Assembly (NCBI RefSeq): GCF_006385575.1
Contig: NZ_CP041040.1
Span: 3,410,001-3,474,000 of the forward strand
DNA: 64,000 nt
DNA from: Microbacterium foliorum
GTDB lineage: Bacteria; Actinomycetota; Actinomycetes; Actinomycetales; Microbacteriaceae
Reading direction: 5' to 3'
The notes below the pieces were generated by a model. That model had not been told where the DNA came from. It made no database searches and was given only the letters and a program-made list of their open reading frames with translations. Numbering within the stretch: the stretch's first letter is position 1; each line of letters starts with the position of its first letter. The position numbers and the translations under genes are program-made. Positions 7,481-15,587 of this stretch are shown in pieces.

Positions 7481-8044
7481 ATGCCTCGTTGGTCACCGGA
7501 TGCTGCGTTGCGGTTGGAAGCTGCAGCGATGAACCTGTTCACCGACCAGGGGTACTCGGGAACCACGGTTCCCCAGATCGCCGAGGCGGCGGGACTCACC
7601 ACACGGACGTTCTTTCGCCACTTCTCCGACAAACGCGATGTGCTGTTCCTCCGAGATCGCGAGTTCCCCCGAGCCGTGAGCGACTTCATGGAGTCCATCC
7701 CGCACGAACGCGGCGGGACGGCGACCGTGCGCGCAGGCCTCGCATCCGCATGCCGAGGCCTCCAGGACTGGCGAGAGCAGATCGCACGTCGACGCAGCAT
7801 CGTCCGCAGCGAACCCGCGCTGCACGAACGCGATCTTCTGCGCAGTCACTACCTCGCGAGCGCCATCGAACGGTCACTGAACCAGCGCGGCATCGCCCCT
7901 GAGCACGCACATACCTTGGCCGCCCTCGCCGTGACCTGTTTCGACCTCGCGATGGACCGATGGCTGGAAGGCCCCTCCGATCTCTCGCTCGAGGATGCCC
8001 TCGCTGCAGTGTGGACCGACATGCAGGGATGGATCAACGGGTGA
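7481..8044 (+). CDS. TetR-family transcriptional regulator
   Basis: A 187-residue repressor. The N-terminal DNA-binding domain contains MNLFTDQGYSGTTVPQIAEA and the helix-turn-helix AGLTTRTFFRHFSDKRDVLF (about residues 17-56). The C-terminal ligand-binding domain is divergent, so the inducer cannot be told. It is divergent from an MDR oxidoreductase, and the gap between them carries a duplicated palindrome. This is the usual layout for a local repressor of a detoxifying reductase and of itself. Confidence 0.9.
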   Translation: MPRWSPDAALRLEAAAMNLFTDQGYSGTTVPQIAEAAGLTTRTFFRHFSDKRDVLFLRDREFPRAVSDFMESIPHERGGTATVRAGLASACRGLQDWREQIARRRSIVRSEPALHERDLLRSHYLASAIERSLNQRGIAPEHAHTLAALAVTCFDLAMDRWLEGPSDLSLEDALAAVWTDMQGWING

Positions 8045-8092
8045 CATCGCCGGCTGGAGCGAGCGTGCTTCCGCGCGGCACGCATCGGTAGG

Positions 8093-9124
8093 TCAGAGGT
8101 CGTCCCAGGGAATGAACTCGACCGTCACGTCGTCGCCGTCGATCGTGTACGTGCCGATGAGATCAGTCGTGTAGTCGGCTGTGCCGGATCGGGACGAGGT
8201 TCCCCCCTCCGGCCGGTACCAGAAGATGACGTCGACCATGAACCGGTGCTCGGTCCGAAAGGTCACGTTGTACGGCGCCTGGATGACCCCGGTCGTCGAC
8301 GGATCCTGTTGCCTCAGGAGCAGCGGGCAGACGGCATCCGCCGAGGTCCCGGGTTCGACACAGGCGTTAGCTTGCACGTTCGCCGCGTCCAGCAGAGCCG
8401 TCTGCAGCGTTTCCGTCGCCGCCACCGCGAGTTCGGCAGTCGACGCCGGCGGGATGGCTGCCAGCTCATCGGGCGCGACGGTGAAGTAGACACCCAAGTC
8501 GGGGCCGGTCAGGCCATAGACGGCGGGATACACCTGCAACGACTCCGACCGGGAGTCCGCCGACACTCCGGCGACATCTTTCACGGCGAGCTCGACCTCG
8601 GTGCCGGCGAGATCGACCTGCTCCACACCCGTGAGGGAGATGCTGTCCCGCACGGCCACGGTCGCCTCGACCGTCAGCGGCTCGTCTGGGCGCCATCCCG
8701 GCTGCAGCAGCCAGTAAGAACCTGCATCTCTCGTCATCGTGAACGTATGGGTGAAGGTCTGTGAGGCGAGCTCCATGACAGCCGTCACCTCCGCGGTGTC
8801 ACCCTCATGCTTCTTCGTGGTGACAGACACCACCTCGATGCGCTCGGTGGCGGCACTGAGGACGTCGTCGGTCAGGTACGCCGCGTCGATGCCGGATGCG
8901 TCCGGGTCGACGATCTGCGCGGCGGTGGAGGCATCGCCGTCGGCGATCGCCGCGAGGTACGAGCGCACTGTCTCCGACGGATCACTGGAGTTCGCCACCA
9001 GCGCTGCGGCGGTCAGATAGCCACCGATCGCAAGCGCGACCGCACCCGACGTGGTCCAGACACGTCGCTTGCGACGTGACGCAGGCGTTGTCGGCGAACT
9101 GCTCGTCGTCGAAGTCGTCGTCAC
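8093..9124 (-). CDS. Membrane-anchored extracytoplasmic protein, unknown function (paralogue of the 38560 gene)
   Basis: A 343-residue protein with a Ser/Thr-rich basic N-terminus, one hydrophobic segment near 26-46 (GAVALAIGGYLTAAALVA) and a long exported domain. Directly after the helix comes a segment, SETVRSYLAAIADGDASTAAQ, like those of small export-side NTF2-like/DUF4878 domains. Two cysteines about 15 residues apart (NACVEP and VCPLLL) may form a disulfide. The order of segments matches that of the protein at 38560-39633, including the cysteine pair and the C-terminal strands, so the two look paralogous. The start is GTG with AGGGGA upstream. No function can be given. Confidence 0.6.
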   Translation of the reverse strand: MTTTSTTSSSPTTPASRRKRRVWTTSGAVALAIGGYLTAAALVANSSDPSETVRSYLAAIADGDASTAAQIVDPDASGIDAAYLTDDVLSAATERIEVVSVTTKKHEGDTAEVTAVMELASQTFTHTFTMTRDAGSYWLLQPGWRPDEPLTVEATVAVRDSISLTGVEQVDLAGTEVELAVKDVAGVSADSRSESLQVYPAVYGLTGPDLGVYFTVAPDELAAIPPASTAELAVAATETLQTALLDAANVQANACVEPGTSADAVCPLLLRQQDPSTTGVIQAPYNVTFRTEHRFMVDVIFWYRPEGGTSSRSGTADYTTDLIGTYTIDGDDVTVEFIPWDDL

Positions 9125-9236
9125 TGGTCCGATCCCCTGTCCCCCGCGGTAGTCATCGCACTTTCCGACTCAGACTACGGCGTCACCCGGATGCCGACGG
9201 GAGCGCGGGCGAACGCGCGAAGCACGTGCGCGTTCG

Positions 9237-9304
9237 TCGACCATGACGACCATGACGACCATGACGACCATGACGACCATGACGACCATGACGACCATGA
9301 CGCC
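9237..9304. repeat. 9-bp tandem repeat (CATGACGAC, about 7 copies)
   Basis: Six perfect head-to-tail copies of CATGACGAC start at 9242, 9251, 9260, 9269, 9278 and 9287, then a seventh with one change (CATGACGCC). It fills part of the 227-nt gap between two divergent genes, about 50 bp before the protease start and 115 bp before the other. The unit is a multiple of three and reads MVV on the minus strand, but no convincing gene covers it. The copy number could vary by slippage. Confidence 0.9.
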
Positions 9305-9351
9305 AGCCCCGTGACATCTAGGCTGATACCCAGCATGACCCGGGGGGAAAG

Positions 9352-10614
9352 ATGATGGCGAATCGCGCACGACGATGGATCGCGGCCGGAGCAGCACTGG
9401 TGGCATTGGCGACCGCGGCAGTGGTTCCGAGCGCGGCATCCGCGCAGGACTTCTCCGGCGGCGGGCCCAACTGGTACATGGACGCGATGAAGATCGCGCC
9501 GATCCACGAGGCCGGCATCACCGGCGAGGGTGTGACGATCGCGGTGTTCGACGGTGGTCTTTACCTCGACGCGCCGACGCTGCAGGGCGCGGACATCGAG
9601 GTCCCCGACTTCGATGGATGCCACGACCCGCTGGATTATGCGCCGACCCAGTACGAGGAGTTGAAGCACGGCACCTCGGTGACGTCGCTCATCGTCGGCA
9701 ACGGCACGTCCGAGAGTGGCGAAGGGCCGAAGGGCATCGCACCGGAGGCCCACATCTTGTACTACGGAGCGCTGCAAGGCGGGGACAGCCTGGGTCAGTC
9801 TCCATATACGTGCAAGGCCCCGTTCGAGGATGTCCTTGACGATGCCGTCGCCCGCGGGACGGACATCGTGACGATGTCTGGCGGCTCGGCGAAGCTCGCC
9901 GAGGAACTTTCCGAAGGCGCGTACGAGAGTGTCGCGAAGGCCCTGAGGGCCGGGGTCGTCATCGTCGCAGGCCTGCCCAACGACGACACCGTATGGACAT
10001 TTGAGTTGGACGAAGGCAATGGGGTCATCAATGTCGCCTCGGTCGACGCCACCGCTGCTCCCGCGAAGAAGAGGTACTCAGAGGAGGACATGGCCGACCC
10101 GAACACCGACGTCACTGCCCCCGGAATCGGCGTCGCGGGCGTCGGGTTCAACGACACGTGGGGCATGACCACCTGGCAGGGAAACTCCGCAGCGACACCC
10201 CTCGTCGCGGGGCTCATCGCTCTCGGCATGCAGAAGTGGCCCGATGCGACAGCCGCGCAGCTGACCCAGTCGCTCATCCACAACACCGGATCGAACCCCC
10301 ATGAGCTCGAGCGGTCCGACAGATACGGATACGGGATCGTCAACGCCACCCGGTTCATCGCCGAAGACCCGACGCAGTACCCGGATGAGCACCCCCTCTT
10401 CGTTGAGGAGCGCTCTCCGTCCTTCGACGCGGTCTACAACCCGCCTTCTCCGACCCCCACCCCGGAGCCGGTCGCGGCCCCGCAATCGGAGCTGCCGATG
10501 GTGCTGGTCAGCCTGGCGCTCGTCGTCGTCCTCGCCCTCGTCGCCGTCGCTGGCGTCATCATCCTCATCGTGGTCGTCGTGAAGCACAGCCGTCGGGTGC
10601 CTGACGCCAGCTGA
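9352..10614 (+). CDS. Secreted membrane-anchored S8 (subtilisin/mycosin-like) serine protease
   Basis: A 420-residue protein with mycosin-like architecture: signal peptide (about 1-31, ending ASAQ), S8 protease domain, a Pro-rich linker (PSPTPTPEPVAAP) and a C-terminal membrane helix near 385-410 followed by a basic tail. The triad is visible: Asp in IAVFDGG, His in KHGTSV, Ser in GNSAATPLVAG. DGG replaces the usual DSG and GNSAATP the usual GTSMATP, and the oxyanion region reads AGLPNDD. Such proteins mature ESX (type VII) components in mycobacteria, but no ESX genes are in this window. The start could be the ATG at 9352 or 9355, both just after a GGGGGGAAAG purine tract. Confidence 0.85.
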   Translation: MMANRARRWIAAGAALVALATAAVVPSAASAQDFSGGGPNWYMDAMKIAPIHEAGITGEGVTIAVFDGGLYLDAPTLQGADIEVPDFDGCHDPLDYAPTQYEELKHGTSVTSLIVGNGTSESGEGPKGIAPEAHILYYGALQGGDSLGQSPYTCKAPFEDVLDDAVARGTDIVTMSGGSAKLAEELSEGAYESVAKALRAGVVIVAGLPNDDTVWTFELDEGNGVINVASVDATAAPAKKRYSEEDMADPNTDVTAPGIGVAGVGFNDTWGMTTWQGNSAATPLVAGLIALGMQKWPDATAAQLTQSLIHNTGSNPHELERSDRYGYGIVNATRFIAEDPTQYPDEHPLFVEERSPSFDAVYNPPSPTPTPEPVAAPQSELPMVLVSLALVVVLALVAVAGVIILIVVVVKHSRRVPDAS

Positions 10615-10710
10615 CACGAGGCACGTCTCTCGTCCGCATCCCATCCGATTCCTCGCCTGCTCCGAACAGGTGCAGATGGGCCCGTTCTCGCGCGCCCGAG
10701 AGGAGTTCCG

Positions 10711-12540
10711 ATGATCGAGTCGTCGACCCCGCCGCTTGCCGACCTCGACGGGTATCGCAACGTCACCGACCTGCTGGTCGCACGCGCAGCCGTCGCTCCC
10801 GATCACGTCGCCTTCGAGGTCACGGGAGCGAATGCCGGTGACGCGTGGCGCCCGATCACGACTCGGGAGTTCCTCACCCAGGTGCGCGCTCTGGCCAAGG
10901 GCTTCATCGCCCAGGGCGTGCGGGCCGGCGACCCCATCGCGATCATGGCGCCGACGCGCTACGAATGGGCCGTCGCCGACCTCGCCTCCTGGTTCGCCGG
11001 CGCCGTCGTCGTGCCGATCTACGAGACGTCGTCGCCGTCGCAGGTGAACGCCATCGTCGCCGATGCCGGCGTGCGCCTGGCGATAGGCGGCACCACAGAG
11101 CACGCGGTGCTCCTGCAGGCGGCGCTCGCGCAGACCGAGCGGATCACACTCGGCGCCTGGACGATGGATGCTGCGGCATCCGGCACCCTCCCCGACCTGG
11201 TCGCGCGCGGCGTCGACGTCACCGACGACGAGCTCGAGGCGCGCAGGACCTCCGCCACGCAGGACGACCCCGCGACGATCGTCTACACCTCGGGCACCAC
11301 GGGCGAGCCCAAGGGCGTGGTGCTCACTCATCGGAACTTCCTCGGTCAGGTGCTCAACATCGCCGCCGCGTATCGCGAGATCGTGAACGAAGACGGCAAC
11401 ACCGTCATCTTCCTGCCCCTCGCCCACGTGCTGGCGCGCGGGCTCCAGCTGATCTGCCTCGCCAGCGGCATGCGCATCGCGCACCTCTCCGACCCGTCGA
11501 CGGTCGTCGCGACCCTCGACACGCTGCGCCCGACGTTCCTCGTCGTCGTGCCGCGCGTCCTGCAGAAGATCCAGGCGGCCGCCGCCGCCAAGGCTGCCGA
11601 CAAGGGCCTGTCGGGAGTCTGGGCCAAGGCCTGCTCGACCGCCATCGCCTGGGGCCACCGCGCCGAGCGGATCGACGCCGGACGGCGCATCTCCAAGGAC
11701 CACGGGCTCAGCCTGCGGCACCGCTTCTTCGACGCCCTCTTCTTCCGCCGCCTCCGCTCCGTGATGGGTGGGCGCGTCGGATACATCCTCTCGGGCGGAG
11801 CAGCGCTCGATGCCGACCTCTCGCTCTTCTTCCGCGGCATCGGGGTGCCCGTCATCGAGGGCTACGGACTCACCGAGACGACGGCGCCCCTCACCGGCAA
11901 CCTGCCGGGGCGCATCGCCTCGGGCAGCGTCGGCTCCCCGTTGCCCGGGCTCACCGTGCGCATCAGCGACGAAGGAGAGGTGCTCGCCCGCGGTATCGGC
12001 GTCTTCAGCGGTTACCGGAATCCGGCTCACGACGAGGCTGCCTTCGTCGACGGCTTCTTCCGCACGGGTGACCTCGGGCGTCTCGACGACCAGGGCCGGC
12101 TCATTCTCGACGGTCGCCTCAAAGACGTGATCGTCACCTCGAACGGCAAGACGATCGTGCCCACGCGGTGGGAGAATGCGGTCGAAACCGACCCGCTCAT
12201 CTCGCACGCGGTCATGGTGGGCGAGGGCAAGCCGTATCTCTCGGCGCTGCTCGTTCTCGACCCCGAGCAGACCCTGGCATGGGCGGATGCCGAAGGCGTC
12301 AGCATCCCTCCGATCGCTGACGCCGACCTTCGCGCCGTGACCGACCCGACGCTGCACACTCGTCTGCAGCGTGCCGTCGACGCCGCCAACGCGCTCGTGG
12401 CGCGCAGCGAGCAGGTGCGCCGGTTCAGCGTGGTCTTCGCCGACCTCGACGACCGCGCGCTGGTCACACCGACCATGAAGCTCAAGCGGAGCGTCGTGCT
12501 CGATCGCGCCGCCCTCACCGTCGAAGACCTGTACCTCTGA
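10711..12540 (+). CDS. Long-chain acyl-CoA synthetase (AMP-forming, FadD15-like)
   Basis: A 609-residue adenylate-forming enzyme that activates fatty acids to acyl-CoA. All core motifs are present: IVYTSGTTGEPKGVVLTHRN (P-loop, about 190-210), the adenine motif GYGLTETTAP near 388, and FFRTGDLGRLD with LDGRLKDVIVTSNGKTIVP near 450-485, which joins the C-terminal lid domain. The length matches the bacterial long-chain FadD15/FACL group. GAGAGGAG lies 6 nt before the ATG. The DUF1295 gene begins 17 nt downstream, probably co-transcribed. Confidence 0.93.
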   Translation: MIESSTPPLADLDGYRNVTDLLVARAAVAPDHVAFEVTGANAGDAWRPITTREFLTQVRALAKGFIAQGVRAGDPIAIMAPTRYEWAVADLASWFAGAVVVPIYETSSPSQVNAIVADAGVRLAIGGTTEHAVLLQAALAQTERITLGAWTMDAAASGTLPDLVARGVDVTDDELEARRTSATQDDPATIVYTSGTTGEPKGVVLTHRNFLGQVLNIAAAYREIVNEDGNTVIFLPLAHVLARGLQLICLASGMRIAHLSDPSTVVATLDTLRPTFLVVVPRVLQKIQAAAAAKAADKGLSGVWAKACSTAIAWGHRAERIDAGRRISKDHGLSLRHRFFDALFFRRLRSVMGGRVGYILSGGAALDADLSLFFRGIGVPVIEGYGLTETTAPLTGNLPGRIASGSVGSPLPGLTVRISDEGEVLARGIGVFSGYRNPAHDEAAFVDGFFRTGDLGRLDDQGRLILDGRLKDVIVTSNGKTIVPTRWENAVETDPLISHAVMVGEGKPYLSALLVLDPEQTLAWADAEGVSIPPIADADLRAVTDPTLHTRLQRAVDAANALVARSEQVRRFSVVFADLDDRALVTPTMKLKRSVVLDRAALTVEDLYL

Positions 12541-12557
12541 GAACCGGAAAGAACACC

Positions 12558-13481
12558 ATGTCCTCCCCCACCTCCTCCACCCCCAAGTCCTCGCGATCGT
12601 CTCTGATCGCGATCATCGTCGCGCTCGTCATCGGAGCCCTCGTCGCTCTCGCGGGCACCCAGGGCGGTGCAGCACTCGGCGGCATCCCGCTGTTCGCCCT
12701 CGCCGTCGCCGCGGCGTTCGCGATCCAGGTCATCGCGTTCATCCCGGCGATGATCCTGCGCACCGAGCGTTTCTTCGACCTCACGGGCAGCCTCACGTTC
12801 CTGGCGATCTCCGTCGCCCTCGTGCTGCTGACCCCCATGCCCGACGCGCGCAGTTGGATCCTCGCGGCGATGGTGATCCTGTGGGCCGCCCGCCTCGGAT
12901 CCTTCCTCGCGATGCGCGTGCACAAGGCCGGGTCCGACGGACGTTTCGACGAGATCAAGGGCTCGCCCGTGCGGTTCCTGCAGGTGTGGGTGATCCAGGG
13001 TGCGTGGGTGTCGATCACCGCGGCAGCCGCGTGGAGCGCGATCAGCACGGATGCCGCGGCACGCGCGCCCATCGGATGGCTGACCGTCGTGGGCATGGTC
13101 GTGTGGCTGCTCGGTATGACCACCGAGATCGTCGCCGACGCGCAGAAGTCCGCGTTCCGCGCCGACCCGAGCAACAAGGACGAGTTCATCCGCACCGGTC
13201 TGTGGTCAAGGTCTCGTCACCCCAACTACTTCGGCGAGATCGTCATCTGGGTGGGAGTGTTCCTCACCGCCGCACCCGTGCTCGCCGGGTGGCAGTGGGT
13301 CGCGATCCTGTCGCCACTGTTCGTGATCCTGCTGCTCACCCGCGTCAGCGGCATCCCACTGCTCGAGGCACGCGCCGAGAAGAAGTGGGGCGACCGTGCC
13401 GACTACGTCGAGTACCGCGAGAACACGCCGTCGCTGATCCCGCGACTCACCCGGCCCGTCGTGCGGGAGCGAGCTGCGTAG
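12558..13481 (+). CDS. DUF1295 membrane protein (steroid 5-alpha-reductase-like fold)
   Basis: A 307-residue polytopic protein with about seven hydrophobic helices. The conserved C-terminal block is SRSRHPNYFGEIVIWVGVFL near 213-232, then LEARAEKKWGDRADYVEYRENTPSLIP. This is the DUF1295 signature, related to isoprenylcysteine methyltransferases and steroid 5-alpha reductases that bind NADPH or SAM at the membrane. The true substrate is unknown. Placement directly after an acyl-CoA ligase hints at lipid metabolism, which is inference only. GGAAAGAA precedes the ATG. Confidence 0.85.
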   Translation: MSSPTSSTPKSSRSSLIAIIVALVIGALVALAGTQGGAALGGIPLFALAVAAAFAIQVIAFIPAMILRTERFFDLTGSLTFLAISVALVLLTPMPDARSWILAAMVILWAARLGSFLAMRVHKAGSDGRFDEIKGSPVRFLQVWVIQGAWVSITAAAAWSAISTDAAARAPIGWLTVVGMVVWLLGMTTEIVADAQKSAFRADPSNKDEFIRTGLWSRSRHPNYFGEIVIWVGVFLTAAPVLAGWQWVAILSPLFVILLLTRVSGIPLLEARAEKKWGDRADYVEYRENTPSLIPRLTRPVVRERAA

Positions 13482-13507
13482 ACCCGCGCACTGCGCGGCG
13501 CGCCCGC

Positions 13508-14344
13508 TCAGGCGAAGTCGAGCTCTCCCCGCACGATCGAATCTCCCGAGTGCGCCGGATCGCCGTCCACCGGCTCGAACGAGATGTCGACCAGGCGGTA
13601 CTCGTCGAGGTCGACGCCGTCGGGCACACGGAATGTGCCGGACGCGTCGTCGAGCACGCCGAGGCTGATCAGCGCCTGTCCGTCTTCGCGGATCAGCCAC
13701 ACCTCGCGGTAGTCGCCGTCTGCGAGCTCATCGCCTTCGAGCGTCACCGTGAGGGTGCGCCGGCCGTCGCCGTCATCGTCGATCTCGGCCTGCCCGACCG
13801 CGTCGGGGTGATCGGGGAACGCCGCGAGCTCGGCCGAGGCGATCACGGCAGACGAGGGCGTCAGCGAGCGGGCGATCCACACACCGGCTCCGATCGCGAC
13901 GACGAGCGCCATCGACGCGGCGAGGATCCAGACGGATGCCGAGGAGCGCCGACGCGAGCGTATACGAGTGCGATTGCGGTGCCGCTCGCGCTCGGCATCC
14001 ACCGCATCCGGTTCGGAAACCGGCTCGGGATCGGAAACCGACTGGGGCGCGGGAATCGACTCGGACTCCGGCTCGGCCTCCACGGACGCGGGATCGGCCG
14101 CGGGATCCGCCGCGACCGCATCGCTCAACCTGAGCTCTCCGTGGATCCGCGACCACACGTCCGCCGGCGGGGCCTCGAGGTCGCCCTCGACCACGCTGGA
14201 GCGCGCCACCAGCGCGACCCTGGACATGTCGGCGACCTCTGCCGCGCAGGACTCGCACTCGACGAGGTGCTGCGTGTCAGCGTCGGAGCCGGCCGGTTCA
14301 CCCATCGCGATCAGGGCGATCTTCTCGTCATCGAGATGTGACAT
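13508..14344 (-). CDS. Anti-sigma factor (RskA-like, zinc-binding)
   Basis: A 278-residue single-pass membrane protein. The cytoplasmic N-terminus carries the ZAS motif H-x3-C-x2-C in HLVECESCAAEV (about 26-37), which binds the cognate sigma factor. A long acidic Pro/Ser/Glu linker follows, then a basic run (HRNRTRIRSRRRSSA), the membrane helix near 137-157 (VWILAASMALVVAIGAGVWI), and an exported RskA domain with YREVWLIREDGQALISLGVL. Its start overlaps the sigma gene by 17 nt, the usual sign of a matched pair. It would hold the sigma factor inactive until cleaved after an envelope signal. Confidence 0.88.
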   Translation of the reverse strand: MSHLDDEKIALIAMGEPAGSDADTQHLVECESCAAEVADMSRVALVARSSVVEGDLEAPPADVWSRIHGELRLSDAVAADPAADPASVEAEPESESIPAPQSVSDPEPVSEPDAVDAERERHRNRTRIRSRRRSSASVWILAASMALVVAIGAGVWIARSLTPSSAVIASAELAAFPDHPDAVGQAEIDDDGDGRRTLTVTLEGDELADGDYREVWLIREDGQALISLGVLDDASGTFRVPDGVDLDEYRLVDISFEPVDGDPAHSGDSIVRGELDFA

Positions 14345-14888
14345 GGTTCACCTCCAATCGGTCGCGCATTCGGGCAAGGCTTCGGCGGATATGGCTCTTC
14401 ACGGTGCCGAGCGGCATCCCCATTCTGCGTGAGATCTCTTCATGGGTCAGGTCATCGTAGAAGGCCAGGCGCATGACCGCCTGCGCATCGGGCGCGAGCT
14501 GCTGCAGCTCGCTCGAGAGCAGCAGAGTCTCGGACAGATCGATCGACTCGGAGACGAGTGCGTCGGGTGGGGTGAGGCGCTCCATCTCGGCCTGCAGCTG
14601 CTGCACCTTGGCCCGCGCCTCGAACGTGTCGGCGATCCGGCGCCGGGCGATCGTGATGAGCCAGGTCGACAGGCGCGCCTTCGACGAGTCGTATCCGGCG
14701 CGCGAGTTCCAAGCCGACACGAAGGTGCGCTGCGTGACGTCCTCGGCATCCCCTCGGTCACCCAGCGAGCGAAGCGCCAGGGTGAAGACGACAGGCGACC
14801 AGCGTCGGTACAGCTCCGCGAGCGCCTGCTCGTCGCCCGCGACGAAACGGCGATCGAGCGCCGCCTCGGCTTCGGTGGTCTCATCCAC
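14328..14888 (-). CDS. ECF RNA polymerase sigma factor (SigK-like)
   Basis: About 186 residues with sigma region 2 (ALAELYRRWSPVVFTLALRSL, then GDAEDVTQRTFVSAW, near 15-60) and region 4 (LTHEEISRRMGMPLGTVKSHI near 145-165). It pairs with the overlapping RskA-like anti-sigma gene. I prefer the GTG at 14888 because GGAG lies 7 nt before it. Upstream in-frame ATGs at 14915 and 14906 would add 9 or 6 residues. It lies 33 nt after the sortase gene in a leftward set DUF4397 - sortase - sigma - anti-sigma, which suggests the regulon includes cell-surface proteins. Confidence 0.88.
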   Translation of the reverse strand: MDETTEAEAALDRRFVAGDEQALAELYRRWSPVVFTLALRSLGDRGDAEDVTQRTFVSAWNSRAGYDSSKARLSTWLITIARRRIADTFEARAKVQQLQAEMERLTPPDALVSESIDLSETLLLSSELQQLAPDAQAVMRLAFYDDLTHEEISRRMGMPLGTVKSHIRRSLARMRDRLEVNHVTSR

Positions 14889-14921
14889 CCGGAGTCTCCT
14901 CTCCATGGTGATCACCCCGCC

Positions 14922-15587
14922 TCATCGCGGGACCGCCACAGCCACCACGTTATCGCGGTAGTGGCCTGTCTGGCTGTCGAAGGGGCCGCCGCAGGTGATG
15001 ATCACCAGGGCCGAGGGGCCCCCGCGCTCGAAGAGCTCGGCCGTCGGGAGCGCCGCCTTCTCGTAATAGGTCAGCGACTCGATCACGAACTCGCGGCTCG
15101 TGCCGTCGGCCGCGGCGATGCGGACGGTCTCGCCTGCGGGCACGTCCCGCAGGCGAGCGAGCGGTCCGATCGGATAGTCGACCGCGTCGACGTGCGCTGC
15201 GATCAGAATCCGGCCACTCGTGCTCGTGGCATCCGCCCCGTATCGATACCACCCGGCGACGGCCGGGTCGACAGGCAGCTCCATCTGTCCGGTGTCGGCC
15301 ACCCCGACGTCCGTCACCGGCATATCGATGGCGAGCGACGGGATGGCCAGACTCACGGGAGCGACGGATGCCGCCGGGGTGGGGAGAGCACCCGGCCGCA
15401 CCTCGACGTCTCTCGTGGGAGTGGGAGGGACAGGCGCTGGAGTCGTGGGGGGCGACTCCGTGGAAGGAGGGAGTTCCGCGCCCGCCCCTCCCGGTGTGCA
15501 TGCCACGAGGCACGCCGCGGTGACCAGGGCGCCGAGCGTCAGGATGACGCGGCGCAGACCGGACTCTCGCGGCGTGCCTCGGAGCAT
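14922..15587 (-). CDS. Class F sortase
   Basis: A 221-residue exported transpeptidase. The N-terminus has a hydrophobic export segment ending LVACTPGG, which could be a lipobox (C30), then a Pro/Thr-rich linker to about residue 75. The sortase fold holds the catalytic His in LIAAHVDAVDY, the Cys in VIITCGGPFD and the Arg in GHYRDNVVAVAV, the class F arrangement of Actinobacteria. Its ATG overlaps the stop of the DUF4397 gene by one base (TGATG), so the two are translationally coupled. The DUF4397 protein is the obvious candidate substrate, although it has no clear LPxTG motif. Confidence 0.9.
   Translation of the reverse strand: MLRGTPRESGLRRVILTLGALVTAACLVACTPGGAGAELPPSTESPPTTPAPVPPTPTRDVEVRPGALPTPAASVAPVSLAIPSLAIDMPVTDVGVADTGQMELPVDPAVAGWYRYGADATSTSGRILIAAHVDAVDYPIGPLARLRDVPAGETVRIAAADGTSREFVIESLTYYEKAALPTAELFERGGPSALVIITCGGPFDSQTGHYRDNVVAVAVPR

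Noticed and set aside
9237..9304. CRISPR array
   Set aside because: The unit is 9 bp with no spacers and no cas genes in the window, so this is a simple tandem repeat.
10078..12357. A 759-codon open frame on the minus strand
   Set aside because: It runs antisense to the S8 protease and acyl-CoA ligase, both clearly real. Long antisense frames are expected in such GC-rich DNA, and its protein has no recognisable domain.
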